Source: Staphylococcus sp. KG4-3 (GTDB lineage: Bacteria; Bacillota; Bacilli; Staphylococcales; Staphylococcaceae). Taken from it: a DNA stretch of 64,000 nucleotides. The position numbers and the translations under genes are program-made. Numbering within the stretch: position 1 is the first letter of the stretch; each line of letters opens with the position of its first letter. The notes beneath the pieces were generated by a model, which was not told the origin of the DNA, ran no database searches, and saw nothing but the letters and a program-made list of their open reading frames with translations. The stretch is taken from assembly GCF_033597815.2 (NCBI RefSeq), contig NZ_CP166245.1, positions 2,294,001 to 2,358,000 on the forward strand, written 5' to 3'. Of the stretch, positions 45,749 through 55,822 are shown one piece after another.

Positions 45749-46558
45749 CTATACGTTAATTGTATATAAAGTATGATTAATTTCTTGTTCTATATTATTA
45801 GAACGCCATTCTCTTTGATAACCAAGACACGAGCAAATATATGTTATCCCCTGTTCTTCAAAAGAGTTTCTAAAATGAACATGCCCCATAATGCTATATC
45901 GAATATCATATCGCTGATAAACCTCATCAAAATCAGAAGTCCCAATAAAAGCATTAAAATAATCAAATATTCTATGAGGCATTGGCACAGCAAATTTAGG
46001 GTGTGTTACAATATGCGTCATTAAAATAATACGCTTATGCTTCACTTCCTCCATGTCTTTAATTGTTTGTTTTGCTGCAATAGCTGATAGCTTTCTATCT
46101 TCTATAGGCCAGTCTATTTTGATTTTGTCTTGCCAAGTTGCACCGTAGTATTTTCTACGAGCAATGCGCTCAAGTGAAAATTCTGGACTTGCATACGTAT
46201 AGTCATACCAACCTGTATTACCAACAATCGCCCATGAATCATTGAGGTGATAAGGATTCCCTATCAAACACGCTTCCATATTCATATAGTAATCTAAAAT
46301 TTCAGCGGACGATGCATCCGTATCTGTAGCCCAAAAGTCATGATTTCCTGGAATAAATAATATTTTTATATGTGATTGCGTCTCTACATCATCGATAAAT
46401 CGATGCGTTAATTTATAATTATTAGAAATATCTCCTGCAATAAGTAAGAGTTCTATCTTTTGTTTCTGTATGGCTTTTACTAATTCGTGTGTATAATCCT
46501 CTGGTGTTAATTTCTTATGGCGATCAATATGCAAATCTGATATGACACCTATTTTCAT
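45749..46558 (-). CDS. Metallophosphoesterase
   Basis: 269 residues from the ATG at 46558 (a GTG three codons upstream is also possible). The calcineurin-like motifs are complete: D-x-H in GVISDLHID, GDISNN, GNHDFW, MTHIVTHP and GHVHF. It binds two metal ions and hydrolyses phosphoester bonds; the substrate is unknown. The fold is soluble with no signal peptide. It stands alone. Confidence 0.9.
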   Translation of the reverse strand: MKIGVISDLHIDRHKKLTPEDYTHELVKAIQKQKIELLLIAGDISNNYKLTHRFIDDVETQSHIKILFIPGNHDFWATDTDASSAEILDYYMNMEACLIGNPYHLNDSWAIVGNTGWYDYTYASPEFSLERIARRKYYGATWQDKIKIDWPIEDRKLSAIAAKQTIKDMEEVKHKRIILMTHIVTHPKFAVPMPHRIFDYFNAFIGTSDFDEVYQRYDIRYSIMGHVHFRNSFEEQGITYICSCLGYQREWRSNNIEQEINHTLYTINV

Positions 46559-46736
46559 TACTATCACAATCCTCTATTATCTTAACAGCTCTATTATGAC
46601 ATATTTGTATATTCATTTTTAAATCATGCGCCTATAAATTAATTAAATATTGAAGTCTATTATATTTCCAAAAAATTACTATCTATGCTTTGGTGATAAT
46701 GGTAATATAAAACAATCAAAAAAATAAGGAGTAAGT

Positions 46737-48758
46737 ATGTTATTATTAGAAGCTTTTTTAATATTTATTATAGCAGTAATTATAAGTTCAATTATACATA
46801 ACAAGTTTCCAAAGATACCAATGGCGTTCATTCAAATTGGGTTAGGTGTTTGTTTATATATTCTCCCTATCCCTTTACACTTTGAATTTGAACCAGAAGT
46901 ATTTATGATGGCTGTGATTGCCCCATTACTATTTGTTGAGGGGACACATGTATCTCGGTCTAAACTGTTAGAATATCGCAAACCTATTATTTTAATGGCA
47001 ATGGCGTTAGTATTTACAACTGTGATAGGCGTAGGTTATTTCATCGGATGGATTTGGCCTGAGTTACCAATGCCTGCTGCCTTCGCAATAGCAGCCATTT
47101 TATGCCCAACAGATGCAGTCGCTGTACAAGCTATTACTAAAGGTAAAATATTACCTAAGGGTGCATTAACTATTTTAGAAGGTGAATCGTTATTAAATGA
47201 TGCTGCTGGTATTATCTCCTTCAAAATTGCTGTTACAGCACTTGTTACTGGTGCGTTTTCTGCATTCGATGCAATAGAACAATTTATTATTTCAACTATT
47301 CTAGGCATATTGATAGGTGCAATTTTTGGCTTTATGATTGTACGACTACGTGTTTATCTATCCATGCACAAAGGTCTTAAAGATGGTAATACAATGATTT
47401 TCATTCAATTATTAACACCTTTCGTCGTCTATTTCATCTCCGAAATGTTGCATGCATCGGGTATCATTGCAGTTGTAGTGGCTGGATTAATACATGGATT
47501 TGAACGTGAACGATTGATTCGTGCTCAAACTGAGCTACAAATGAACTATAACCAGATATGGAGTACATTAAGTTATGTTCTTAATGGCTTTGTCTTTGTT
47601 GTATTAGGTTATATTGTACCTGAAGTTGTTTCTGCAATATTCAAAGACGAACCGCAGAACATTATATTCCTGATCATTACAACATTACTAATTGCACTAG
47701 CTATTTATGCTTTCCGTTTTATATGGGTCTTTATATTATTCAAACAATTTTACTATCCAAATAACATTCAATCTTATCTCAATGACCAATATGAAGTACC
47801 GCCAAAACGTGCACACTATGCGTTCATTATGACAATGTGTGGGATCCACGGAACAATTTCTCTATCTATGGCATTAACATTACCTACATTATTAGCACAA
47901 CAACAAACCTTTACTTATAAAAATGATTTACTATTTATTGCCTCATTAATGGTAATTATTAGTTTAGTCATGGCTCAAATCGTGCTACCTATTATTACAC
48001 CTTCGGAAGAGAAACCAACATCAACCACTATGAGCTATGCGGTTGCCAAAATTTATATAGTACAACACGTTATTAAACATTTTAAAACAAAGTCTAATAC
48101 ACACCCATCAACAAATTATAGTAGCATTATTTCTGATTATTTTGATGAACTATTCTTCCTACTGCAGATGACACCTGAAGAAAATAATGCTAAAGAATTA
48201 AAACGACTAGAAACGATTGCTAGCGAAATAGAGACAGAAACGTTAGAACGTTTAGTAACTCAAAATAAAGTTGACCGTCAAACGATTTTGAACTATCGCT
48301 CAGCTATAGAAACTTCAAAACAATTTAAGGAATCATCAGCTGTTCATAAATTTAAAGTTGTGATTAAAATGTTAATCTTAAGGTGGAGAGCAAAGAAACA
48401 TGTAGAAAGTTCACAATTAAAGCAATTTAAATCGAATTTTCAAGAAGTGAAGAAAGTTATGCGTATCGTACATCATAATGTTTCACTGCGTTTAAAGGAA
48501 GAGCAAACTAACGAAAACGTATTAGAAGTAAATATTGTCTTAAACCAGTATTACAACAGACTTCACAGAATCAGAAGAAATCGTAATACACAAAATGAAA
48601 CACCAGACACAATCACTGAAGCGCATAAATTAGAAGGATTATACATTCAGAGAACGTATCTTGATGAACTAATCCAAAACAAACAAATAGACACGCATGT
48701 TGCTGCACAAGTAAGAGAACATATTAATTACAATGAAATAATCTTAACTTCAAAATAA
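46737..48758 (+). CDS. Na+/H+ (monovalent cation/proton) antiporter, CPA1 family
   Basis: 673 residues. The membrane domain (1-~420) has 12 or so segments with the ion-binding AILCPTDAVAVQA and GESLLNDAAGIISF motifs and ASGIIAVVVAGL, all typical of NhaP/NHE-like CPA1 antiporters. A long cytoplasmic helical region of about 250 residues follows (KTKSNTHPSTN onward). It exports Na+ or K+ in exchange for protons. Start at ATG after AAGGAG. Confidence 0.92.
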   Translation: MLLLEAFLIFIIAVIISSIIHNKFPKIPMAFIQIGLGVCLYILPIPLHFEFEPEVFMMAVIAPLLFVEGTHVSRSKLLEYRKPIILMAMALVFTTVIGVGYFIGWIWPELPMPAAFAIAAILCPTDAVAVQAITKGKILPKGALTILEGESLLNDAAGIISFKIAVTALVTGAFSAFDAIEQFIISTILGILIGAIFGFMIVRLRVYLSMHKGLKDGNTMIFIQLLTPFVVYFISEMLHASGIIAVVVAGLIHGFERERLIRAQTELQMNYNQIWSTLSYVLNGFVFVVLGYIVPEVVSAIFKDEPQNIIFLIITTLLIALAIYAFRFIWVFILFKQFYYPNNIQSYLNDQYEVPPKRAHYAFIMTMCGIHGTISLSMALTLPTLLAQQQTFTYKNDLLFIASLMVIISLVMAQIVLPIITPSEEKPTSTTMSYAVAKIYIVQHVIKHFKTKSNTHPSTNYSSIISDYFDELFFLLQMTPEENNAKELKRLETIASEIETETLERLVTQNKVDRQTILNYRSAIETSKQFKESSAVHKFKVVIKMLILRWRAKKHVESSQLKQFKSNFQEVKKVMRIVHHNVSLRLKEEQTNENVLEVNIVLNQYYNRLHRIRRNRNTQNETPDTITEAHKLEGLYIQRTYLDELIQNKQIDTHVAAQVREHINYNEIILTSK

Positions 48759-48917
48759 AACGACTGTCACTACACCCTATTTCACATTGGGGGTAGTGAC
48801 TTTTTCATTATTACAATATAAAATATGCAGCTAACTTTGTTTTTCAAAAACCTTAAAATAATATTTGAATTGTGTTAAATTTATATTTAATAATACATTA
48901 ATCGGAGGAAATATATT

Positions 48918-49727
48918 ATGTATTGGAAAAGGCGCTTAGTATTATTAGTCCCCTTATTTTTAGCTGGTTGTGATTATTCTAATGATGAAGATAGAAATGG
49001 TTTATTTTATTCAATTTTTGTCCAACCCATAGACATGTTGTTACATGGATTAGGACATTTGTACAGAGATAATTATGGTTTAGCAATCATCACAATCGTG
49101 TTACTAATAAGGCTTTTTCTACTTCCTTTTATGCTTGCACAAGTAAAAAATATGCATATGATGCGCGAAAAAACAAAAATTGTCCAATTTCAGATTGATG
49201 AGTTAAGAAACAATATTAAAATTGCGAATTCACAAGAAGAAAAAAACGAAGCACAAAAATCGCTAATAGATCTTTATAAACAATATGATATTAATCCTTT
49301 AAAAAATGTTCTAGGATGTTTGCCGATACTTATTCAATTACCTATATTATTCGCTTTAATAATAACTTTAAAGTATCCTACAGGAGATGGTATTGATCGT
49401 TATCCAGACTTTTTGTGGTTCAACTTAACCGAACCTAATTTTTGGATTTCACTAATTGCAGCAATAATATATTTCTTCCAACCATTAGTCAATGCATGTC
49501 ATTATCCTAAAGATCAAAGAAAAACACACTATGTATTGATGATTTTATCACCTATATTTATTACGTATATTTCCCTACACTCTGCTGCAGCACTTGGGTT
49601 ATATTGGACTGTTGGTGGATTATTTTTAATTATTCAAATGCATTTTGCGCATTCTTATTACAGTAAACTGGCATACAACAAAGCAATTCATCTTCAAGGT
49701 GAGTTAGATGAACGTAAATTGACTTAA
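48918..49727 (+). CDS. yidC: Membrane protein insertase YidC/OxaI
   Basis: 269 residues. Signal peptide with lipobox (LFLAGC, Cys18), as in Gram-positive SpoIIIJ/YidC lipoproteins. The conserved core follows: GLAIITIVLLIRLFLLP (hydrophilic-groove arginine), a cytoplasmic hairpin (NNIKIANSQEEKNEAQKS), LGCLPILIQLPILFALI and AALGLYWTVGGLFLIIQ. It inserts proteins into the membrane. The expected yidC near rnpA and dnaA is far from this region, so this is probably a second paralogue. Confidence 0.88.
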   Translation: MYWKRRLVLLVPLFLAGCDYSNDEDRNGLFYSIFVQPIDMLLHGLGHLYRDNYGLAIITIVLLIRLFLLPFMLAQVKNMHMMREKTKIVQFQIDELRNNIKIANSQEEKNEAQKSLIDLYKQYDINPLKNVLGCLPILIQLPILFALIITLKYPTGDGIDRYPDFLWFNLTEPNFWISLIAAIIYFFQPLVNACHYPKDQRKTHYVLMILSPIFITYISLHSAAALGLYWTVGGLFLIIQMHFAHSYYSKLAYNKAIHLQGELDERKLT

Positions 49728-49858
49728 ACGTATTTTAAAACTTTGTTATTTTATCACTTAATATTTTTACTTTTTATAATTTTTTGAATTGAAAAATTTC
49801 TTTTTTTAAAATAATGATGCTATAATAACATCAATTTAGTTTAGCAAGGGGGCATTCT

Positions 49859-50359
49859 ATGGATTTTACAATTAGAGCGTTGACGGAGGAAGATCGTCAT
49901 GGTAAAGCCAATGTCCATTACGAGAGCTGGTTAAAAACATATAACCATATTTCTGAAAACGACTACCTAGAAAATCTTGATAAAGAACAATTTATCAAGA
50001 AGTCCTCTATACACGATCTTCCTACCTTAGTTGCAACTGTTAAGGATGAGATTGTAGGATTTATCACTTATGGTAAAACGAAATCTATTTCAGAATCTGA
50101 CAATTGGAGTGAGATATACGCATTGTATCTTTTAGAAGCATATCAACGTCATATGATTGGATATGCTTTAACACAACGAGCACTAGAGCTGTCTTATCCA
50201 GATAACGTGACACTCTGGGTTGTAGAAGAAAATACTAACGCTATTAATTTCTATGAACAAGTTGGATTTAAAAAAACACCATATAAACAACCTACTTTCT
50301 TCGGCAAAACATATAACGAAATTCGCATGGATTACACACGTACTGAACATGATAATTAA
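49859..50359 (+). CDS. GNAT-family N-acetyltransferase
   Basis: 166 residues. Acetyl-CoA-binding region YLLEAYQRHMIGYALTQRALE (in the pattern Y-x-R/Q-x-x-x-G-x-A/G) and the end strand NAINFYEQVGFKKT are typical of RimI-like GNAT enzymes. Substrate unknown. Strong AAGGGGG ribosome site; it stands alone and ends at the terminator beyond. Confidence 0.88.
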   Translation: MDFTIRALTEEDRHGKANVHYESWLKTYNHISENDYLENLDKEQFIKKSSIHDLPTLVATVKDEIVGFITYGKTKSISESDNWSEIYALYLLEAYQRHMIGYALTQRALELSYPDNVTLWVVEENTNAINFYEQVGFKKTPYKQPTFFGKTYNEIRMDYTRTEHDN

Positions 50360-50372
50360 ATTAAATTCAAAT

Positions 50373-50418
50373 AAAAAGGGCTAGGAAATCTTTTTTTAAA
50401 GATCTCGTAGCCCCTTTG
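50373..50418. terminator. Bidirectional terminator between GNAT and pcp
   Basis: AAAAGGGCTA...GATCTTT-type arms: AAAGGGCTA and AAATCTTT (left) pair with AAAGATCT and TAGCCCCTTT (right) with a one-base offset, around a T/A loop. It serves the convergent GNAT and pcp genes. Confidence 0.8.
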
Positions 50419-50453
50419 TTTATATTATTCAATAGCATTTGTTAACATTTACT

Positions 50454-51095
50454 TTAATGTGTTTCTCCAAGTGCTACTTTAATATCTTCGTCAGACTCAA
50501 TGATAGCTTCTAATGCAGCATTTAATCCTTTCCGAATCGTTTCCACAGACATTGAAGGTTTTTCGGGTTTATCTACAACTTGTTCAGGGATAAATGGCAC
50601 ATGAATAAAACCGAATTTTATATTAGGAAATTGCGTTGCATGTAAGTAACCTAATTGATATAAAATATGATTACATACAAAAGTTCCAGCCGTATTAGAT
50701 AAACGTGCAGGTACACCACTTGCTTTAATAGCTTCAGTCATACGTTTTACAGGTAAGTTTGAAAAATACGCCTGTGCTCCATCAGGATGAATACATTCGT
50801 CAATCGGTTGTTGACCTTCATTATCTGCTATTCGGGCATCATCAACGTTAATACCAACACGCTCTGGTGTTAATTCAAACCTTCCGCCTGCTTGTCCAAT
50901 TGCTAACACAATATCATAATCATATTGTTTCAAACGTGCTTCGATTACATGTTTACTTTTATGAAAGACTGTTGGTATTTCTAACTTATCTATCGTATGT
51001 TCTTCAATATTATCTGGTAATAGTTTCACCGCTTCTAACGCAGGATTAATTTCTTCTCCACCAAATGGATCAAATCCAGTTATTAAGATTCTCAT
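50454..51095 (-). CDS. pcp: Pyrrolidone-carboxylate peptidase (pyroglutamyl peptidase I)
   Basis: 213 residues, family C15. Start [21 protein letters not shown]; catalytic glutamate in [21 protein letters not shown] (given here in part), cysteine in [13 protein letters not shown], histidine in [12 protein letters not shown]. It removes N-terminal pyroglutamate from peptides in the cytoplasm. It follows the DUF969-DUF979 pair with a 30-base gap, so all three are probably one operon. Confidence 0.95.
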   Translation of the reverse strand: MRILITGFDPFGGEEINPALEAVKLLPDNIEEHTIDKLEIPTVFHKSKHVIEARLKQYDYDIVLAIGQAGGRFELTPERVGINVDDARIADNEGQQPIDECIHPDGAQAYFSNLPVKRMTEAIKASGVPARLSNTAGTFVCNHILYQLGYLHATQFPNIKFGFIHVPFIPEQVVDKPEKPSMSVETIRKGLNAALEAIIESDEDIKVALGETH

Positions 51096-51125
51096 TTTAA
51101 AACGCCCCTTTTTAATTGAAATCAG

Positions 51126-52052
51126 TTAAAACGCCCATACATACATTAAGCCAATATGTATTACTATAAGTATAAGTGCAATCGGCGCTTGTGCTTTGAT
51201 AACCCCAAATTCTTGTTTCATTTCTAACAATGCTACCGGCAATGTATTAAAATTAGCTGCCATTGGTGTTAGCAAAGTGCCACAAAATCCTCCAGTCATA
51301 GCTAGCGCACCTGCGATAACAGGATCTCCACCTTGTGCGATGACAAACGGAATACCAATGCTTGCAGTAATTACTGTAAAAGCGGCAAAAGCATTTCCCA
51401 TTAACATAGTAAAACATACCATGCCTAATATATATGCAGTCGCACCTACCAAGTGATTTCCCTCGGGTAATACCGATGAAATACCTTTCGATATGACATC
51501 TCCAACTCCACTTACTGTAAATAATACTCCTAAAGCAGCTAAAAATTGAGGTAATATACCCACAGTACCAATTTGTTGTGTTAGTCGGTCACTATCATAA
51601 AATACATATTTTATTTTAGGTTTAATTACTATATATGCAGCTATTAACCCTAATATAGAAGAAACACCTAAACCTATTGCACCACCTAAAGGAGTCCAAT
51701 TTGAAACAGCGATTGCCGCAATCGCTAAAATGATAGCTGGAATAAATAGTTTATTTCCATATTTTTGAGCACCATGCACCCCTTCTTCTTCAGTTACATC
51801 GACAATATTATTAATTGTCACTTGTTTAAATAAAGTCAGTACCCCCATAATTAAAATAAATAAACCATTAATTACATTTGGAATATATGGACCAACAATA
51901 AATGTTGCAGCTAGCAAAATCCAAAATAATGCTGTGCCATATTTCTTTTTATGTGTAGAAGATTTCAAAATTCGAAACGCAGTGTATAGTAATTGTAAAC
52001 CTATTAAAATATAAAAAACTTCTAAGATATTATTTAATACTTGTTCACTCAT
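51126..52052 (-). CDS. DUF979 membrane protein (permease subunit)
   Basis: 308 residues from the ATG at 52052 (AGGTG 7 bases upstream), overlapping the DUF969 gene by 8 bases. About ten hydrophobic segments; GGFCGTLLTPMAANFNTLP is a conserved membrane loop of the family. DUF979 and DUF969 occur as a pair next to pcp in many Firmicutes, which suggests a two-part transporter. Transport of pyroglutamate or pyroglutamyl peptides is an inference from context only. Confidence 0.88.
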   Translation of the reverse strand: MSEQVLNNILEVFYILIGLQLLYTAFRILKSSTHKKKYGTALFWILLAATFIVGPYIPNVINGLFILIMGVLTLFKQVTINNIVDVTEEEGVHGAQKYGNKLFIPAIILAIAAIAVSNWTPLGGAIGLGVSSILGLIAAYIVIKPKIKYVFYDSDRLTQQIGTVGILPQFLAALGVLFTVSGVGDVISKGISSVLPEGNHLVGATAYILGMVCFTMLMGNAFAAFTVITASIGIPFVIAQGGDPVIAGALAMTGGFCGTLLTPMAANFNTLPVALLEMKQEFGVIKAQAPIALILIVIHIGLMYVWAF

Positions 52053-52749
52053 CACGTTTCACCTGCTTTGAGTCATATTTTTTCTCTAAATATTTATCAA
52101 ATCTTATATTATTAAGCCAGACAAGCACTAATACAATTAGTGCTATGGGTACTGATGCCAGCACTAATTCAATTGCGTCTACCTTAATACCTAATGATTG
52201 AAATGTCCCTACCATTAATAAAACCCCTGCAGCACCAACGAATAAATTTTGTCCAAAGAAGTTTCCATAGTTTTCCATTGCAGAAGTTTGTGCTTTTATC
52301 TTTTCGATATCTGCTTCATCAACTTCATCGTCTTTCAAATTATATCTAGTTTTTAACGCACCTTGTACCATTGGATTAATCAGTGGGCGAACAAATTGAG
52401 GATGACCACCGATACGTATTGAAGCCACCCCAGCTATTTCTCTAATTATTAAATATATTGTCATCAGACGCCCACTTGTAACTCGTTTCACCTTTCCTAT
52501 CATGTTAGAAGCTTGCTTTTTTAAACCGAACCGTTCGATCAAACCGACCATTGGTAACGTTAATATAAATAATGTAACTAAACGATTATCAACAAACGCT
52601 TTACCTAGTGTTTCTAAAATGGAATAAAAATCTAACCCAGACACGATACCAGTAACAACGGCGGCAATTAAAATCACTGCAATCGTATCAATCTTAAACA
52701 GGAATCCCAATATAATAATTAGAATACCAATTAACTTTAACCACTCCAT
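52045..52749 (-). CDS. DUF969 membrane protein (permease subunit)
   Basis: 234 residues with six or so hydrophobic segments. Family features: a segment GFLFKIDTIAVILIAAVVTGI and the loop RIGGHPQFVRPLINPMVQGA. First gene of the DUF969-DUF979-pcp operon, with AGGAGGG 6 bases before the ATG. Overlapping reading frames with DUF979 indicate a stoichiometric pair. Confidence 0.88.
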   Translation of the reverse strand: MEWLKLIGILIIILGFLFKIDTIAVILIAAVVTGIVSGLDFYSILETLGKAFVDNRLVTLFILTLPMVGLIERFGLKKQASNMIGKVKRVTSGRLMTIYLIIREIAGVASIRIGGHPQFVRPLINPMVQGALKTRYNLKDDEVDEADIEKIKAQTSAMENYGNFFGQNLFVGAAGVLLMVGTFQSLGIKVDAIELVLASVPIALIVLVLVWLNNIRFDKYLEKKYDSKQVKRDE

Positions 52750-52860
52750 AATACCCCTCCTTATGCCTACATTATAATTTTAAATTTTCTAAATACAATA
52801 AAAATTATCGAATTTCAGTAGTTCATAGCCTTTTGTCATAATTATTAGTAATTTTAAATA

Positions 52861-52942
52861 TTACCAATAGAAAACTAGGCAAAAAACTCCTGCACTTAAA
52901 CCGTCTAGACTAGCACCGATGATTAATATGTCTTTCATAACA
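52861..52942 (-). pseudogene. N-terminal remnant of an FAD/NAD(P)-binding oxidoreductase
   Basis: On the minus strand a start gives MKDILIIGASLDGLSAGVF, a typical dinucleotide-binding N-terminus (G-x-S/G-x-x-G-x-x-A/S) of phytoene-desaturase-like or amine-oxidase-like flavoproteins. The frame then breaks and stops after six more residues. A KGYEL-like trace 50 bases further in another frame fits the next conserved strand. Only the first ~20 codons remain recognisable, so this is a weak call. Confidence 0.35.
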
Positions 52943-53229
52943 AGCCAATATGTACACGCTACCTTAAACATTTTATAATATTTTAAAGTTATGTTAATTT
53001 GTATATAGAAAAAAGGCAACATACAAGTATATCTCCCGATAATACCGTTAGAAAGAGGGTGACTTGTGTAAAACAATGGCTAATAACCATCTTTCCAACT
53101 TGCTCACTTTTTCATTCTAACTTCACGTCATTTTTAACTTATGTAGCAGAGAAAATAAAATTTATTACGTTATCTAATTTTGATAGCTTTTACTATTATC
53201 AAATAGTTAAAATTGCAGTTATTTCCAAA

Positions 53230-53275
53230 GCAAAAGAGCTATATCCTTTAATATCAAGGTATATAGCTCTTTTGC
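53230..53275. terminator. Strong hairpin in the decayed region
   Basis: GCAAAAGAGCTATAT and its complement ATATAGCTCTTTTGC flank a 15-base partly paired loop. It resembles a bidirectional terminator, but no intact gene ends next to it, which supports gene loss here. Confidence 0.65.
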
Positions 53276-53485
53276 TTTAATCAGTATATTGAGTTGGTTT
53301 CAGCTATACATGAGCTTCATCTCAGGTAAAACTGTTATCTCTTTTAACTCTAGTCACCTTTGCAGGTACTGGACGACGAAACCTCTCTAAAATAAATTAG
53401 ATTTCTGTACCACTGTTTTAAGACTAGACATGTATGTTCCAAACTCACTCGTCACATTTAAAATTATTTTCGACATTGTATAAAA

Positions 53486-53926
53486 TTATAACCATTTTAA
53501 TTCTGAATCAGCAACATTACGTGATGGTAATAATGTTTCTACCACCAGAATAATTGTACAGATTAAAGAAATAATATTTAATGATATAGCAACACTATTG
53601 ATTTGAATAATATCAAAGGTAATATTAACAAATATAGACAGTACAATTAATATGATTGCTGTTGCACGTTTTCTACCGGCATCATAAAATCTACGCAATG
53701 TAATTGCAAACATTGGTACGATTATCGCTAGAGCAAATATACCCACAAAAGCTGATAGTATTGCCGCTACAATAAAGATACCTGTAATAAAGCAAACGAC
53801 ACCGATGAGCGCAATAATAAATATAATAATGATATGAATTAATACAGGTGTCCAAAATTCTAGTCTATTTGATTTGCCATTAAAGTCTATATATTTTCTC
53901 CAAAAATCTTTATACGCCTCTAGCAT
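53486..53926 (-). CDS. DUF805 membrane protein
   Basis: 146 residues from the ATG at 53926 (GGAG upstream). DUF805 proteins have this layout: a short start AYKDFWRKYIDFNGKSNRLEFW, then four membrane segments and the loop RRFYDAGRKRAT (normally R-R-L-H-D-x-G-x-S) between segments 2 and 3. Related to phage-holin-like or YhaH proteins. Function unknown. Confidence 0.87.
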   Translation of the reverse strand: MLEAYKDFWRKYIDFNGKSNRLEFWTPVLIHIIIIFIIALIGVVCFITGIFIVAAILSAFVGIFALAIIVPMFAITLRRFYDAGRKRATAIILIVLSIFVNITFDIIQINSVAISLNIISLICTIILVVETLLPSRNVADSELKWL

Positions 53927-54069
53927 GTGCTTACCACTCCATTTTCTTCTTGTGGAACTTTTAAAGTACATATCTTCACCAATATATCGTAATACCCTAT
54001 TTTTTCAAAACTTATACTAAAATATTAGTAAATTTAAAAACATTATATCAAATAATTACTTATCTTGTT

Positions 54070-55668
54070 TTAAATATATGACTTTACGATACGAGTTAAT
54101 ACGAATGGTAATTCTATAAATGCACTATCCTTATGTAATCTTTCACTTAATTTATGTGCATCTTTACCAATTGGTCCACAGAGTATGGTTGGCGCACTAA
54201 TAGCTTGTATCGCTTCAAAAGGAATCGAATAAGTTTGATTAAAATTAGGTGCGTTTTGCTGATAAGTAATCATTTGAGACATGTCGCCTGAAAAATTCAA
54301 ATAACTACTATCACTAATACCATTAAAATAATGTATACGTTCACTTTTACGTTGAAATTGTTCTTGTAAAGTTTGACGGACCAATTCAATAGTTTCCTCA
54401 ACTTTTGCATCATAAGACGTATTAACTGCTGGATAATATGGCGTTGCAAAAAAAGTCACGACCGCTGGCGCAATATTTCTGCAAATTTGCATTAATCTAT
54501 CTGTCACTTTAATACTTTGTAAATGTAGATCTTTAGTTTGCTGTATCACTGCTGTTATTTCTTTATTTACAAATGCTTCACCATGATGTTTAATCGCATA
54601 TGTTTTCAATTGTTCAAATGTCAGTACATTAATTTTAGTATCAAAAGGAATATCTTCACTTTCTAAAATTGATAACCAATCACTTTCACAACGTTCTGTT
54701 GCTTTTATTACTGTATCTATAAATTGTCTATATAAGTCAGCAGGTTTCTGTTTGAAAAGGAACATATTAAATAATGCCATTGTTCTAAATGGTGTTTGTA
54801 CATCGTATGTTTGTTTAATATCTCTTGTCATTAACGAAACAGGCAAAGGTGTCGTTTCATTTTCAAATGTTTCTTTAAATATACCATTATATTCTATCGC
54901 TTGATTAATATAACTCATCATAAAGTTAGAGCTCAATCCATCCATTGGATTTCCTACATGAGTTTCTTTTCCATAACATAATACACCTGGCATTATTTTT
55001 CCAATAGAGCCAGAATATATATAGTGCTGTTCATCTGCACTTGCCTGTTGGAAAGTAGGTTCACTGTTTAAATGAAGCTGAATATCTAACTGATGTTGTT
55101 GTTTTAATCTTGCAATGGTCTCGACAGCTTTGCGCATACCTGAAGAATTCACTTCCTCATCTGGTACTGTGACTAAAATTAAATTAATATCCCATGCTTC
55201 AATACTCGCTTGTTCTATTAAGGATAAATGTAGCATTAAACCTGCCTTCATATCCATTACACCACGACCAAATAAATATGTATCACGATTTAAATCCTCA
55301 ATAGCATCTTCACTAAGATAACTACTATTCTCTTTAAAAATATTCTTTAATGCATCAGGATCAAAAGCATACTCACTATATGAGCCAAAGTCTTCTACAC
55401 CTACAGTATCAAAATGACTGATTAGTACGATTGTTTTTTTAGAAGTAGGTGCCTGATAAAAAGCTACAACAGCTTCTTTTTCATCTTCAGTAACTTCAAG
55501 TAAAACCTGAGATTGATGCTGTTGAAAATAATCCAATTTTAATAGCAGATTCTTTACAAAATTAGGAAATGCAATCTCACCTTGAGTATTAGTAACCGTT
55601 TCATGTTTAACTAAATTTTTTAATAATTTCAATCTATCTTCATAAGTTTGCCATAGTTCCTGTGCCAC
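54070..55668 (-). CDS. M20-family peptidase, RocB-like
   Basis: 532 residues from the GTG at 55668 (AGGAGGGG 4-8 bases upstream); the frame reaches 55728 without a site. M20 metal ligands are visible: ISHFDTVG, GRGVMDMKAGLML, and TVPDEEVNSSGMR. It lacks a signal peptide. Length and pattern fit the RocB arginine-utilisation protein group rather than PepV or ArgE. The reaction is not established; a dipeptide or N-acyl amino acid is the likely substrate. Confidence 0.87.
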   Translation of the reverse strand: MAQELWQTYEDRLKLLKNLVKHETVTNTQGEIAFPNFVKNLLLKLDYFQQHQSQVLLEVTEDEKEAVVAFYQAPTSKKTIVLISHFDTVGVEDFGSYSEYAFDPDALKNIFKENSSYLSEDAIEDLNRDTYLFGRGVMDMKAGLMLHLSLIEQASIEAWDINLILVTVPDEEVNSSGMRKAVETIARLKQQHQLDIQLHLNSEPTFQQASADEQHYIYSGSIGKIMPGVLCYGKETHVGNPMDGLSSNFMMSYINQAIEYNGIFKETFENETTPLPVSLMTRDIKQTYDVQTPFRTMALFNMFLFKQKPADLYRQFIDTVIKATERCESDWLSILESEDIPFDTKINVLTFEQLKTYAIKHHGEAFVNKEITAVIQQTKDLHLQSIKVTDRLMQICRNIAPAVVTFFATPYYPAVNTSYDAKVEETIELVRQTLQEQFQRKSERIHYFNGISDSSYLNFSGDMSQMITYQQNAPNFNQTYSIPFEAIQAISAPTILCGPIGKDAHKLSERLHKDSAFIELPFVLTRIVKSYI

Positions 55669-55822
55669 ATAACCCCTCCTAATGTAAACGCTTCCCCAAT
55701 TATAATATGCTTTTAATTTCATAATCAATATATTCTCATGAAAAAGCTTTGTAAAATTAATATTTGTTCACTTAATTATAGTATGAATAGCAAAGTTTAT
55801 ATAAAAATTCAAAAAAGAAAAA

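Larger units (their letters stand above)
52750..53485. other. Decayed region between DUF969 and DUF805 genes
   Basis: 736 bases with no intact gene. The left part contains a possible flavoprotein remnant (52861-52942, minus). A strong hairpin lies at 53230-53275. From 53281 to 53400 the composition is less A+T-rich and, on the minus strand, one frame reads FRRPVPAKVTRVKRDNSFT before a stop, which may be another fragment. This region looks like a former gene locus. Confidence 0.5.

Noticed and set aside
52999..53280. A 93-codon plus-strand frame
   Set aside because: No ribosome site, no recognisable motif, and its end lies within the 53230-53275 hairpin.
53281..53400. Possible riboswitch in the more GC-balanced block
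   Set aside because: I compared it by eye with SAM, TPP, lysine and T-box features and found no conserved core; it is better explained as decayed sequence.
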